From: an uncultured Clostridia bacterium
GTDB lineage: Bacteria > Bacillota > Clostridia > Oscillospirales > Ruminococcaceae
NCBI GenBank assembly: GCA_947589355.1
Contig: CANPZC010000002.1
Coordinates: 62,001-126,000 of the forward strand
Reading direction: 5' to 3'
DNA: 64,000 nucleotides
The position numbers were made by a program, and so were the translations under genes. Positions 45,337 to 55,510 of the stretch are shown one piece after another (the first letter of the stretch is position 1; every line of letters begins with the position of its first letter). The notes under the pieces were generated by a model that worked only from the letters and a program-made list of their open reading frames with translations, was not told the origin of the DNA and did no database searches.

Positions 45337-48300
45337 TTAAATTAGTGAAATTTTTCCGCTTTCGGGCGAAATAGATATCTTCCCCCTGCTCTTGCAAAGA
45401 ACTATACCCTCGGTTATAGAAGTTTCCATTGTTGGCGTAGTTCTTGTATAGCCGAAGCACTTTGCAACTTCTCTTGTAAGGTCTGCGCGTGTAAGAGTGA
45501 GCTGTTTTTCAAGAACATACATAGCGGCGTTTGCGATCTCCTCGGCGCATATGTCGTCTATCGGGCGCTTTTCGCCGTCTGCCATTCTGAAATAGTTCAT
45601 ATTTTCGGGCTTAACTTCATCGCTCCATACAAACGCGGAATTATTTGACTTTGTAATGGTGCAGTCAAGGCTGCCGAGGATATCTGTAAGGTATGCATCT
45701 GCTTTGGCGGTGCTTCTTGGCGCGCCGAAAGCCGCGAGAGTTTGTTTGAACAAAGTTTTCCTGCTTACGGGTGCGAGAGCGTTTATAACGTCGCGCATGA
45801 TCTTTTTCAGCATAGGCGCATAACCGGGTGAATACAGGTCTGTCGGCGTACCTACCGCGGCAGGCGTGAACATAGCAAATTTCTTTACTCTGTCGCTTGT
45901 TTCCTCGGTTTCGGTATCTTTTGCAAAGCTGTTTTCGCTTACCGAAATGTTTGCCTTTTGCTCCTCCTGCTCAATATTGCCGCTCAGTGCATCATTTATG
46001 GCTGCAAGAATAGTTTTCATTACCTTTTGCTTGTCGTCAAACCAGTCAAGCGACCATATATGTATCAGATTCCAGCCCAGACCGCGCAGCACCGACGGCA
46101 GCGAAAGATCACGGTCATTTGCGGTCTTGGCAAGTTTATAGCTGTCGCCGTCGCACATTATGCCTAAGATATATTCGCTGCTGTTTCTTGGGTCTATAAC
46201 GCCTATATCTACTTTACATTCCGAGCAGCCTATGTTGCATCTTACCGCATAGCCTGCCTTTTCTATCTCGGCTGCGACAAGTTTTTCTATGCAACGCTGC
46301 GACCTTTCCTCTGCAGCGCTGTGAACTGTGAGAGCGGCTCTGCCCTTTTGTGCAAATTCAAGAAAACCTTTAAGCCCCTCAACACCCTCTGATGAAGTGC
46401 GCGACATATCTATCATATCATAGGTAATGGTTGAAAATACCGTCATGCACTTTCTCGCGCGCGAAATCGCAACATTAAGTCTGCGCCAACCGCCGTCTTT
46501 GTTGATAGGGCCGAAATTCATAGAAACTTTCCCGTTTTTGTCAGGTCCATAACCTACCGAGAACAAAATAACATCTCTTTCATCACCCTGAACATTTTCA
46601 AGGTTCTTTATAAACAGAGGTTCATAAAGCTGGTCGGCAAGCTGTTCAAGCTCGGGTCTTTCGCGGAATTTGTCGTTCAGCATATCATCAATAAGCGCCT
46701 GCTGCACAATGCTGAAAGTAACAATGCCTATGCTTTCTTTACGCAACTCCTCATCATCAAGTCGGCGTTCTATCTCTTTAACAATTGCTTCCGCCTCGGC
46801 GCGGTTCTGCTTTGTGCCGCCCTTGTCGTAATAGCCGTCAACTTTCACCAAAGTTACCTTGCTTTCTAGGTCGTTGGGCGACGGGAAAGTATACAGCTTG
46901 TTATCATAATAACGCGCATTGCTGTATGCAATAAGGCTTTCGTGGCGCGACCTGTAATGCCAAAGCAGGTGTTCCTGCGGCATTGAGATTGCAAGGCAGT
47001 CATCCAGAACGCTTTCAAGGTCTTCTTTTTCGTAGTTTTCCTCATCAACATGGCTTACCGAGAAGAAACTGGTAGGCGGCAGCTGCTTCGGGTCGCCTAC
47101 AACAACAACGCTGCTGCCCCTTGCTATCGCTCCGACCGCCTCGCTTGTAGGCAACTGTGAAGCCTCGTCGAAAATTACAAGGTCAAACTTGGGGTATGAC
47201 GGGTCTATGTACTGCGCCACCGAGATAGGGCTCATCAGCATACACGGGCAGATCCTGTGCAAAAGCGAGGGTATGCTGTCAAACAGCTTACGTATAGGCA
47301 TAAGTCTGCCGCCCGATTTGATGGCTTTAAGCAGTATGCCTATTTCGGAAGAACCTGCCATCTGACCGCCCGAGAACGGCACTTTTGCCGACAGCTTAGC
47401 GACAAGCTCATTTATCGTAAGCATACGGAACTCATCGGTAACATCGGAGAATTTAGCTATAAGGTTTTCAAAACTTCTGCCGCTGAATGATGACAAAACG
47501 CTGCTGCCCTCTATCTCATACACGGCGGTAGAATAGCCCAAAGCACACAGCAGGCTCTCGCACATATCATCGGCTGTTACAGCGCCGTTTTCAAGGGCGG
47601 TGCATAACTGCGGCAGACCTGCTCCAGCAACATTGTCCATAGCTCTTAAAAGCTGCGAACGCTCTTTTATTTTGTCAACATAAAGCTGCCAGCTCGTATA
47701 ACGATTTTCACACTCCGAGAGCCAGTTATTATTATCAGGTGCGGCATTGTATTCGGTACAGAAAGCGTCATAGGTTTGCGTGAGAGTATTAAACTTATCT
47801 ATGTAATTTTGAGCAATTGCGCTGTTTTTAAGTGCGAGAAAACTTTCACACGTAATGCCGTTTTCTTTAAGAATACTGTGAGCGGTAAGATTATCGTTTA
47901 TAAAGCTCTCAGCCTGCTGCCAGTTGGTGTTTTCGCCGAGCCATACCTCTTTTATAATGCCCGTGATAGTTGCATCTGCCGTGGTTATAGTTTTGTAAAG
48001 ATCCTCGCGGCGGCAAAGCTTATCGATAAGCTCGGGGCAGTTTTCTTTGCTGATGCTGTCGCCATTTTTGGCGTGAAGTTTCAGCTGTTTTATCGTTTTG
48101 CTCTGCCCTATCGCCTTTGCCAAAAACCAGCTCGAAGATGCTTTCTTCCATTCAAGCTTCAAATTTTCGGCGTTTATACCGAACACGCTGTTTTCAAATA
48201 TCTGCGAAAGCTCCTGCGTTGCGGCCTCAAACTGCTTGCCGCTGTCTATCAGCGACAAAATATAGTCAGTCCTCTGCCCCTCTGCACTGCCGTTGAGAAT

Positions 48301-51084
48301 ATCATTTATAACTATCGGGCAGCGTAATGATATTTCACAAAGGTCTGATAAATCTTTGCAGGTCTGCCTGCTGTTGCAGCCGCTTAAATTCAGAGTTTGG
48401 CATACTGCGTTAAGGCTTTCTTTAAAGCTGCTTACGACCTTTTCACCGTTTGCAAGATCAGACGAAAATTTATCCCGCAAAGTTACAGAATAATCGCGCC
48501 TGCCGTAGCCTGACAACGGGTGGTTGCAGACCGTGCCGAACTCTTCTGCCGCACTTTTTAAAGCAGCCGCAGTATCTTTCCAGGTCTGAACCGTCTGTTC
48601 GTTCATGGAATCATACTGCTGTTTGGTTATTTCAAGTTTGCCGCTGTGCTCGGCGTATGTTTCATACATAGTGACTGCATCATACACCGAAAGACCGTTT
48701 TTGCGCTTTTTATGAAGCTCGGTCATAACATTGTTAAGCTGACAGCGTATCTCATAAAGTCTGTCGGCAGTCTGCTGATACTGCTCGGGCTGCTTTATCC
48801 TGCCGACTTCCATTGTTCTTTCAAGCTGAGAAAGCACTGCCCTTTTCTGCGCCTTATTTGAATGAAGCTCAAGACAGAATGCGCCCAGACCTATTTTTTC
48901 AAGCCTGCTTTGAACGACCGAAAGCGCAGCCATTTTCTTTGCAACGAAAAGTACGGTCTTATCGTGGTACAAAGCGTTTGCGATCATGTTTGTGATAGTC
49001 TGCGATTTACCCGTTCCCGGAGGGCCATGCAAAACAAAGCTTTGCCCCTGAGCTGCGAGGCATATTGCCAAAAGCTGCGAGGAATCGGCACTGCTGGGCA
49101 CTGCAAGGTCGGAGGGTTTTATGCGTTCGTCAAGCGTTTCTGCGGTAATATCGCTTTGCTCTGGCTGCCATTCAAGTTTACCCGAAATAAGGCTTGCTAC
49201 CACCTTGTTTGAGGCGATGTCGTCACTTCTGTTGCGCAGGTCGTTCCACATTATAAACTGGCTGAATGAGAAAAGCCCAATAAACGCATAGTTCACAACG
49301 TCCCAGCGTTTTTTATCTATAACTGCGTGGCGCACGGTATTGAACACCATTTGCAGGTCAACGCCGCTTTCATCTGTCGGCAGAGGGTCAAGTCCCGTTA
49401 TATCTATACCGAAATCCTGCCGCAAAAGCTCCAGCAGGGTAACGTTCATCTGCGTTTCTTCGTCGCGTATCTTTATTTTATATGTCTTGCTCTGAACGTT
49501 TCTTATAATATCTATAGGAACAAGCACCAGCGGCGCATAGCGCTCTTTTTCGCTCTTGTCGGTTTCATACCAGCGCAGAAAACCAAGCGCAAGATAAAGA
49601 GTATTGCTGCCGTTTTCAAGAAGGCTGTTTTTAGATGCATTGTAAAGAGCCTTGCAGTTTTTTTCAAGCTCGCTCTCGCTTACAAAAGAGCGTATACGCT
49701 GATTTTTAAATTCAGACTCTGAAATAGTAGTGATAAGGTCTTTATCGTTTTCTGTATCAAAAATAGCGCTGTCTTTTACGGTGCTTGCCCAGTCGCTCGG
49801 CAGCGGCATTATTGTAAACGCTTTGCCCGATGCCAGATTATCTTCCAAAGCGGCAAGGTCTGCGATCATAAGCTGAACCGAATTTTTCTTTGCGCGGAAA
49901 TTGAGCAGAGAATTTCGCAGGCTGAGGTCAAGCAGCTTTCTTTCCCACATTTGCTGCTTGGTAAGCGGCGCAGAATTTTCTGAAGAAGCTATCCTGCCGT
50001 CGTTTACAAGCTGCTGAGGGGCGGTTGAATCCTGCATGGTTTTATCCGCTGTAACGGTATTTTCGGCAAGCTGATATATGCCGTTACTGAGTACTCGCTG
50101 TGGTATAGGTCTTATACCGCCGCCGCGGCTGCGCTTAACATCAATGGCAAGTTCAAATTTTGCTGCATCTGAAAGCGCTGACAGAGCATCTTTTTCAGCC
50201 TGTTCAAAAGAAACGCTCCTGCCTGCAACTACATCTGTACATTCTATAAGCGCAATTTCGTTTATGCCCTCGGCGCAGCGCTTTGTTATTGCTGAAACAT
50301 CATCGACTGCACATTCGGAAAAAGTCTGTTCATTCAGCCACAGACCAACAAAAGCGTGGCTTTGAAGAATAACTATTATAGGGTGTATTGAGACCGCTTC
50401 AAGGCAGCTTGCAAAAAGCAGCGTTAGATCAAGACAAGTTGCAAGTTTGTTCTGCACGATATCGGAACACAGCCGCACCCTCTGACCTGTTGCTTCAAAA
50501 CTTGCAGGCGGAACGCAATAGGTTATCTGCATATCCTGTAAAGCTGAATATATAGCAGCCGCCTGATTGCGAACATGGTTCGGGTTTTGCGTAAGGTAGC
50601 CTGTGAACGACGGGTCGCCTGTCCATTTTTTTAGGTACTCCCCAGCCGCGGAGATTATGCCGCTAATTGCAGGATAGTTTGGCGTTACGAATGCGCTGAT
50701 TATCTCGGGAATATAGTTTGTGCCGTTCCATTCATCAAATGCCAGTAGTTCAACGTCTATAGAATCTTCTGCTTCTGTAATATCGCCGTTCAAAACAGAA
50801 ATATTGAGCCGTGCGGTAAGTTTTTCTGTAAGAGAATACAGAAACTCAGCCTTTGCCTTGAAAGGAACAGGGCGCACTTCATATGAGCTGTGCGCGGCTA
50901 TTGCAGGCAGCGGCAGTGTAAAATTATCTGCATAATCGGGCTCGGCAGAAACGGTAAGAACAAGTCCGCTGACGGCTTCATCACCGTTGTTTGAGACCAC
51001 TATGCTGTATATGCAGGGAACATAATTTTGCTGCATTGCAAAGTTTACAAATCTGCATACCTCTGATCTTATTGAAATATCCAT
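45337..51084 (-). CDS. Giant DUF4011 / SF1 helicase / Vsr-like nuclease protein (Hhe-like candidate defence gene)
   Basis: 1915 residues. In order: a beta-rich N-terminus (1-120); a transglutaminase-like fold with NKLATCLDLTLLFASCLEA (Cys217) and QSHAFVGLWL (His243); DUF4011 at about 375-600 (MWERKLLDLSLRNSLLNF); an SF1 helicase with Walker A GPPGTGKSQT (~687), a helical insert, Walker B VIFDEASQLP (~1304), GDPKQLPPTSFF (~1330) and motif VI RRLNVAISRARK (~1534); a Vsr/PD-(D/E)xK-like domain at 1590-1700 (KVDIGVIDP, GIMCDG, GLGWNLIHIWSLDWF); and a DUF3320-like C-terminus. This layout matches single-gene Hhe-type anti-phage proteins as I remember them. GAGGTG precedes the ATG. It lies alone between dnaE and degV, 21 bases after dnaE, with no integrase or repeat beside it. 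A role in housekeeping RNA/DNA metabolism cannot be excluded. Confidence 0.85.
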   Translation of the reverse strand: MDISIRSEVCRFVNFAMQQNYVPCIYSIVVSNNGDEAVSGLVLTVSAEPDYADNFTLPLPAIAAHSSYEVRPVPFKAKAEFLYSLTEKLTARLNISVLNGDITEAEDSIDVELLAFDEWNGTNYIPEIISAFVTPNYPAISGIISAAGEYLKKWTGDPSFTGYLTQNPNHVRNQAAAIYSALQDMQITYCVPPASFEATGQRVRLCSDIVQNKLATCLDLTLLFASCLEAVSIHPIIVILQSHAFVGLWLNEQTFSECAVDDVSAITKRCAEGINEIALIECTDVVAGRSVSFEQAEKDALSALSDAAKFELAIDVKRSRGGGIRPIPQRVLSNGIYQLAENTVTADKTMQDSTAPQQLVNDGRIASSENSAPLTKQQMWERKLLDLSLRNSLLNFRAKKNSVQLMIADLAALEDNLASGKAFTIMPLPSDWASTVKDSAIFDTENDKDLITTISESEFKNQRIRSFVSESELEKNCKALYNASKNSLLENGSNTLYLALGFLRWYETDKSEKERYAPLVLVPIDIIRNVQSKTYKIKIRDEETQMNVTLLELLRQDFGIDITGLDPLPTDESGVDLQMVFNTVRHAVIDKKRWDVVNYAFIGLFSFSQFIMWNDLRNRSDDIASNKVVASLISGKLEWQPEQSDITAETLDERIKPSDLAVPSSADSSQLLAICLAAQGQSFVLHGPPGTGKSQTITNMIANALYHDKTVLFVAKKMAALSVVQSRLEKIGLGAFCLELHSNKAQKRAVLSQLERTMEVGRIKQPEQYQQTADRLYEIRCQLNNVMTELHKKRKNGLSVYDAVTMYETYAEHSGKLEITKQQYDSMNEQTVQTWKDTAAALKSAAEEFGTVCNHPLSGYGRRDYSVTLRDKFSSDLANGEKVVSSFKESLNAVCQTLNLSGCNSRQTCKDLSDLCEISLRCPIVINDILNGSAEGQRTDYILSLIDSGKQFEAATQELSQIFENSVFGINAENLKLEWKKASSSWFLAKAIGQSKTIKQLKLHAKNGDSISKENCPELIDKLCRREDLYKTITTADATITGIIKEVWLGENTNWQQAESFINDNLTAHSILKENGITCESFLALKNSAIAQNYIDKFNTLTQTYDAFCTEYNAAPDNNNWLSECENRYTSWQLYVDKIKERSQLLRAMDNVAGAGLPQLCTALENGAVTADDMCESLLCALGYSTAVYEIEGSSVLSSFSGRSFENLIAKFSDVTDEFRMLTINELVAKLSAKVPFSGGQMAGSSEIGILLKAIKSGGRLMPIRKLFDSIPSLLHRICPCMLMSPISVAQYIDPSYPKFDLVIFDEASQLPTSEAVGAIARGSSVVVVGDPKQLPPTSFFSVSHVDEENYEKEDLESVLDDCLAISMPQEHLLWHYRSRHESLIAYSNARYYDNKLYTFPSPNDLESKVTLVKVDGYYDKGGTKQNRAEAEAIVKEIERRLDDEELRKESIGIVTFSIVQQALIDDMLNDKFRERPELEQLADQLYEPLFIKNLENVQGDERDVILFSVGYGPDKNGKVSMNFGPINKDGGWRRLNVAISRARKCMTVFSTITYDMIDMSRTSSEGVEGLKGFLEFAQKGRAALTVHSAAEERSQRCIEKLVAAEIEKAGYAVRCNIGCSECKVDIGVIDPRNSSEYILGIMCDGDSYKLAKTANDRDLSLPSVLRGLGWNLIHIWSLDWFDDKQKVMKTILAAINDALSGNIEQEEQKANISVSENSFAKDTETEETSDRVKKFAMFTPAAVGTPTDLYSPGYAPMLKKIMRDVINALAPVSRKTLFKQTLAAFGAPRSTAKADAYLTDILGSLDCTITKSNNSAFVWSDEVKPENMNYFRMADGEKRPIDDICAEEIANAAMYVLEKQLTLTRADLTREVAKCFGYTRTTPTMETSITEGIVLCKSRGKISISPESGKISLI

Positions 51085-51105
51085 TCAAAACACCTCACTG
51101 TGTTA

Positions 51106-54100
51106 TTATGACTTTATAGAAAATGCAACGTTATTTTCGCCGAAAATATTTTGCAGCTGCGAAAGCGTTTCTATATCCGCTCTTATGGTCGGACAGCTTT
51201 TAAGCTTTACGGTTTTGCCAGCATCGCTTATCTTTATAAAAAGAGGTGAGCTGCCCTGCGCTGTATTGCAAAGCTCTTTAAGTTTGTTTATTTTACTGTT
51301 GTCGCTTGACGGCATATTTATATAAAGCGGAAAATTTTGCAGAGAATCTGCATACTGACGTGCAGTCGTTACCGAATTTGCGACTATCTTTGCAGGCTCG
51401 TCCTCTTTTGTAGATACTCTGCCGCTAACGAACACAGGTTCTCTGTTTTCAAGCGACTGCCTTGCCTGTGCGAACACTGACGGGAAAACTATTATCTCAA
51501 TTTCACCGCTCATATCTTCACAGGTGGTAAACGCCATTATTTCGTCTTTTTTGGTGCGGTGCTGCTTTATGCTGTTTGCTATTACCATAACATTTACTTT
51601 CGCGCCGTCTTCATAGCCGTTTTCATTGTCTTCCGAAGTATCGGCTATATCTGATAACTGGTCGAGCCTTGCCGCACGGCTTACGCTGATATACCTTTCA
51701 AGAGGGTGTCCCGACAGATAAACGCTGAGTGAATTTTTCTCCATTTCAAGTATTTCTTCGGGCGAATAATCAGGCTCATCGGGGAAATCGTCTTTTTCCA
51801 TATCCGGCGGCGTATTATCGGTCAGGTCGAAAAGGTCAAGCTGACCGTCAGCTTCTTTTTTGGATTTTGCATTGAGTTCTTTAATAAGAAACTCAAAATT
51901 GTGTATCTGCTGTTTGCGGTTGCAGCCGCCTGTTTCACTGAAAGCGCCGCTTCTTATAAGAGCCTCTACAGCTCTTGCATTTATAAAATGTATCATTCTG
52001 CTGCAAAAATCGGTAAGAGACCTGAAACTGCCGTTTTTGTGGCGTTCATCAATTATGCAGTCTATGATCCCCACGCCGAGATTTTTTATCGCAAGCAGCC
52101 CGAAGCGTATTTTGCCGTTTTCTGTAGAAAAGCCTTTCTCGCTCTTGTTTATGTCAACACCAAGTATCTCAACACCGTTTTTTCTGCTGTTGCTGCAATA
52201 TACAGAAAGCTTTGAACCGCCCTCGCCTACTACCGAGGTCATAAGAGCCGCCATATAATCAGCATAATAATGGCATTTAAGATATGCGGTCTGAAAAGCT
52301 ATTGTAGAATACGCCGCGGCGTGCGACTTATTGAAAGCATACGAAGCAAACGAAGTCATGTCGTCAAAAAGCTCGCTGGCTGTCTTTTCGTCAACGCCGT
52401 TTGCAATACAACCTGCGCAGTTTACGCTGCCATCGGCATTTTTTTCGCCGTAAATAAACGCGTGCCTTTCAGCTTCAAGAACAGTTGCCTTTTTCTTAGC
52501 CATGGCGCGCCTTACTATATCGGCTCTGCCATAAGAATACCCTGCAAGAGTTCTGAATATCTGCATTACCTGTTCCTGATAGATTATACAGCCGTATGTT
52601 CCCTCTAAAATAGGCTTCAGAAGTGGGTGCTTATACTTTATTTCAGACGGATCGCGGCTGTTTTCTATATATATCGGTATGCTGTCAACAGGCCCGGGGC
52701 GGTAAAGAGATATTGCCGCGATAAGGTCGTCTATTCTTTTGGGAGCCATTCTTACAAGCGTTGATGTCATGCCTGCGCTCTCAAACTGAAAAACGCCCTC
52801 AGTCTCGCCGCGCGCCAGCATCTTGAAAACTTCTTTGTCATCAAGAGGTATTTTGTTTATGTCAAAGTGAGGTTCTCTCTTCTGAATTTCTCTTTCACAA
52901 TTGCGTATAACGGTCAGGTTGCGAAGTCCCAGAAAGTCAAATTTGAGCAGACCCATGCTTTCAAGTATGCCGGCGGTGTACTGCGTGGATATCTGCCCGT
53001 TTCTGCTAAAAAGCGGAGAATAGGTATCTACAGGCTCTTTTGTGATTACCACACCTGCTGCATGAGTGCCAACGCTGCGCGGCATACCCTCAATTTTCAT
53101 TGCGGTGTCTATAAGGTCTTTTACGCGCTTATCCTCGTTATACATAGTTTTAAGCTCGGGAGAGGTATTCAGCGCTTTATTTAAGGTGACATCAATGCCG
53201 CGCGGTATTCTTTTTGCTATATCGTCAGCAAGCTGATATGGCAGATCCATAGCCCTGGCAGCATCGCGAACCGCGCCCCTAGCTGCCATTGTGTTGAATG
53301 TAGCTATCTGTGTTACATATTCACTGCCGTATTTTTGCTTTACATAGTCTATAACGCGCTGTCTGCCGTCAATACAGAAGTCAATATCAAAATCGGGCAT
53401 TGAAACTCTTTCGGGGTTTAAAAATCTTTCAAACAGAAGATCGTATCTCAAAGGGTCTATGCCCGTTATGCCTATACAGTAAGCGCAAAGGCTGCCGGCA
53501 CCGCTGCCGCGCCCCACACCTACGGGAATATCATTTCGCCTGGCATAGTTTGTAAAATCCCAGACTATCAGAAAGTAATCGATATACCCCATTTTTTCTA
53601 TGACAGACATCTCATATTCCATGCGCTGACGGGCGGTTATGTTTTCTTCGCCGTACTTTTCTTTAAAGCCTTTTTCACAAAGCTCGCGGAAAAACTTTTT
53701 GTTGTCGTCAACGCCTTTCATGGTGAACCTAGGGAGCTTGATCTTGCCAAATTCAAACTCTATATTGCACATATCGGCTATCTTGACGGTATTTTCAACC
53801 GCCTGCGGATATGCCGAGAACAGCTCGCTCATCTCATCGCCGCTTTTAATATAAAACTCGTCGGTCGGAAATTCCATGGAGCTGGGTTCACTGAGCGTTG
53901 ATTTTGTAGCTATGCACACAAGCACTTTCTGCATATTTGCATCGTTTTTGCTGATGTAGTGAGCATCGTTGGTTGCAACAAGCGGTATACCTGTTTCGCG
54001 AGAGAGCCTTGCAAGCAGCGGCAGTATTCTTTTTTGCTCTTCAATGCCGTGATCCTGCAATTCTATATAATAATTGCCCTGCCCGAATATTTCGTTATAT

Positions 54101-54582
54101 TCAAGCGCAACTTTCTTTGCTTCATCAAAATTGCCGTCATTTAAAAGGCGCGGTATCTGCCCTGCAAGACACGCAGAAAGACAGATAAGCCCCTCGCTGT
54201 ACTTTCTCAGACATTCAATATCTACACGAGGACGAGAATAAAAGCCCTCTATATAGCCTATAGAAACGAGCTTTATCAGATTTTTATATCCCTGCATATT
54301 TTTACACAGCAAAACAAGGTGATAGGGCGAGCGTTCAAAACGCTTGTCCTTTTCAAAGCGAGACCTTTCCGCAACGTACACTTCGCAGCCGATAATAGGC
54401 TTTATACCTGCCACGCGACAGCTGTTGTAAAACTCTATCGCGCCGTACATATTGCCGTGGTCGGTTATGGCGAGCGCCTTTTGCCCTATAGAAGCCGCAT
54501 ATTTGGGCAGCTGTGATATTTTGCACGCGCCGTCAAGCAGGCTGTATTCGGTATGCACGTGCAAATGCACAAAATTTTTCAT
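51106..54582 (-). CDS. dnaE: DNA polymerase III alpha subunit (DnaE)
   Basis: 1158-residue replicative/error-prone type C polymerase. The N-terminal PHP domain has FVHLHVHTEYSLLDGA and ITDHGNMYG; the polymerase active site lies in GVGRGSGAGSLCAYCI and MPDFDIDFC (catalytic Asp pair). Finger and helix-hairpin-helix regions follow (VMQIFRTLAGYSYGRADIVRRAM cut), then an OB-fold near 1000-1080 (VNVMVIANSI, GEIEIIVFPSVF). Length is typical. GGAGG precedes the ATG. Lies 16 bases downstream of whiA. Confidence 0.97.
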   Translation of the reverse strand: MKNFVHLHVHTEYSLLDGACKISQLPKYAASIGQKALAITDHGNMYGAIEFYNSCRVAGIKPIIGCEVYVAERSRFEKDKRFERSPYHLVLLCKNMQGYKNLIKLVSIGYIEGFYSRPRVDIECLRKYSEGLICLSACLAGQIPRLLNDGNFDEAKKVALEYNEIFGQGNYYIELQDHGIEEQKRILPLLARLSRETGIPLVATNDAHYISKNDANMQKVLVCIATKSTLSEPSSMEFPTDEFYIKSGDEMSELFSAYPQAVENTVKIADMCNIEFEFGKIKLPRFTMKGVDDNKKFFRELCEKGFKEKYGEENITARQRMEYEMSVIEKMGYIDYFLIVWDFTNYARRNDIPVGVGRGSGAGSLCAYCIGITGIDPLRYDLLFERFLNPERVSMPDFDIDFCIDGRQRVIDYVKQKYGSEYVTQIATFNTMAARGAVRDAARAMDLPYQLADDIAKRIPRGIDVTLNKALNTSPELKTMYNEDKRVKDLIDTAMKIEGMPRSVGTHAAGVVITKEPVDTYSPLFSRNGQISTQYTAGILESMGLLKFDFLGLRNLTVIRNCEREIQKREPHFDINKIPLDDKEVFKMLARGETEGVFQFESAGMTSTLVRMAPKRIDDLIAAISLYRPGPVDSIPIYIENSRDPSEIKYKHPLLKPILEGTYGCIIYQEQVMQIFRTLAGYSYGRADIVRRAMAKKKATVLEAERHAFIYGEKNADGSVNCAGCIANGVDEKTASELFDDMTSFASYAFNKSHAAAYSTIAFQTAYLKCHYYADYMAALMTSVVGEGGSKLSVYCSNSRKNGVEILGVDINKSEKGFSTENGKIRFGLLAIKNLGVGIIDCIIDERHKNGSFRSLTDFCSRMIHFINARAVEALIRSGAFSETGGCNRKQQIHNFEFLIKELNAKSKKEADGQLDLFDLTDNTPPDMEKDDFPDEPDYSPEEILEMEKNSLSVYLSGHPLERYISVSRAARLDQLSDIADTSEDNENGYEDGAKVNVMVIANSIKQHRTKKDEIMAFTTCEDMSGEIEIIVFPSVFAQARQSLENREPVFVSGRVSTKEDEPAKIVANSVTTARQYADSLQNFPLYINMPSSDNSKINKLKELCNTAQGSSPLFIKISDAGKTVKLKSCPTIRADIETLSQLQNIFGENNVAFSIKS

Positions 54583-54598
54583 AGAAAAAGCCTCCTGT

Positions 54599-55498
54599 CT
54601 AGGTCAGATGTGCAAGCTCAATAAGTTTGTTTAGCCGCCTGTTAAGACTGCTTTTGGTAACGCCCTCAAGTTCTTCGCAAAGTTCACTGAGTGACATATC
54701 CGGATTTTCAAGCCTTGCATTTGCGGCAGAAATAAGTTCATGCGGAAGATCGTTAAATTCGCCGCTTTCTTTAAGGATTTTGATAGCATTTATCTGCCTT
54801 GCCGCCGCATCGGTAGATTTTTTTATATTTGCAGAAGCGCAGTTTATAGAGCGGTTTATACGGTTGTTGCCTTCTTTGTCTACCTTTATAGTAATGTGCT
54901 TCAGCGCTGACATCGGCGCGCCTATATATGTGAGAACATCTTGTATATTTTCACTGTCTTTTATATACACAACTTCGCTTTTGCCGCGTGTGGTATGCTT
55001 TGCAGTGATGCCGCATTCTTCAATAAGCGTAATGCCTATATCGTTGCAAAGGTCAACTGTAGGCATAACAAATTCAAGATGAGAGGGTTTGTTGGGGTCA
55101 TTAACGCTGCCGCACACCAAAAATGCCCCTGCTACAGCTGCGTGAAGCAGCTTTTTCTTCGGCATATTATATTCTGTGAGCCTTTGCACCAACGGCTGAG
55201 ACTGTATATGAAAATAGTCAAACAAACGGAGCATATCCTGCCCATATGATATATCGATATTATAAAAGGTCTTGTCGCCTCTGTTTACATGAGAAAATTC
55301 CGGTTCATGCCCGATAATTCGCGCAATATTGACATTAAAAAACTCGGCAGTCCTGTGATTTTCGGTAATAAGGCGCAAAGCATCATCGGTAAGCCCTTTG
55401 CAGAAAATAAGCATACCGAAAATGCAGGCATCGCACTTTGCCCGTGAATTCATATTGTCTAGTATTTCGTCCTTAACATCGGCAGAAAACGGCTGCAA
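54599..55498 (-). CDS. whiA: DNA-binding protein WhiA
   Basis: 299 residues with the two-domain WhiA plan: an N-terminal LAGLIDADG-homing-endonuclease-like part (CDACIFGMLIFCKG, AFLVCGSVNDPNKPSHLEFV) and a C-terminal helix-turn-helix (DMSLSELCEELEGVTKSSLNRRLNKL cut at the helix). In Firmicutes it affects cell division and chromosome segregation. The start is TTG 55498, following GGGTGGGGTA; this start is less certain. The usual neighbour yvcK is not present between rapZ and whiA. Confidence 0.95.
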   Translation of the reverse strand: MQPFSADVKDEILDNMNSRAKCDACIFGMLIFCKGLTDDALRLITENHRTAEFFNVNIARIIGHEPEFSHVNRGDKTFYNIDISYGQDMLRLFDYFHIQSQPLVQRLTEYNMPKKKLLHAAVAGAFLVCGSVNDPNKPSHLEFVMPTVDLCNDIGITLIEECGITAKHTTRGKSEVVYIKDSENIQDVLTYIGAPMSALKHITIKVDKEGNNRINRSINCASANIKKSTDAAARQINAIKILKESGEFNDLPHELISAANARLENPDMSLSELCEELEGVTKSSLNRRLNKLIELAHLT

Positions 55499-55510
55499 TA
55501 CCCCACCCCA

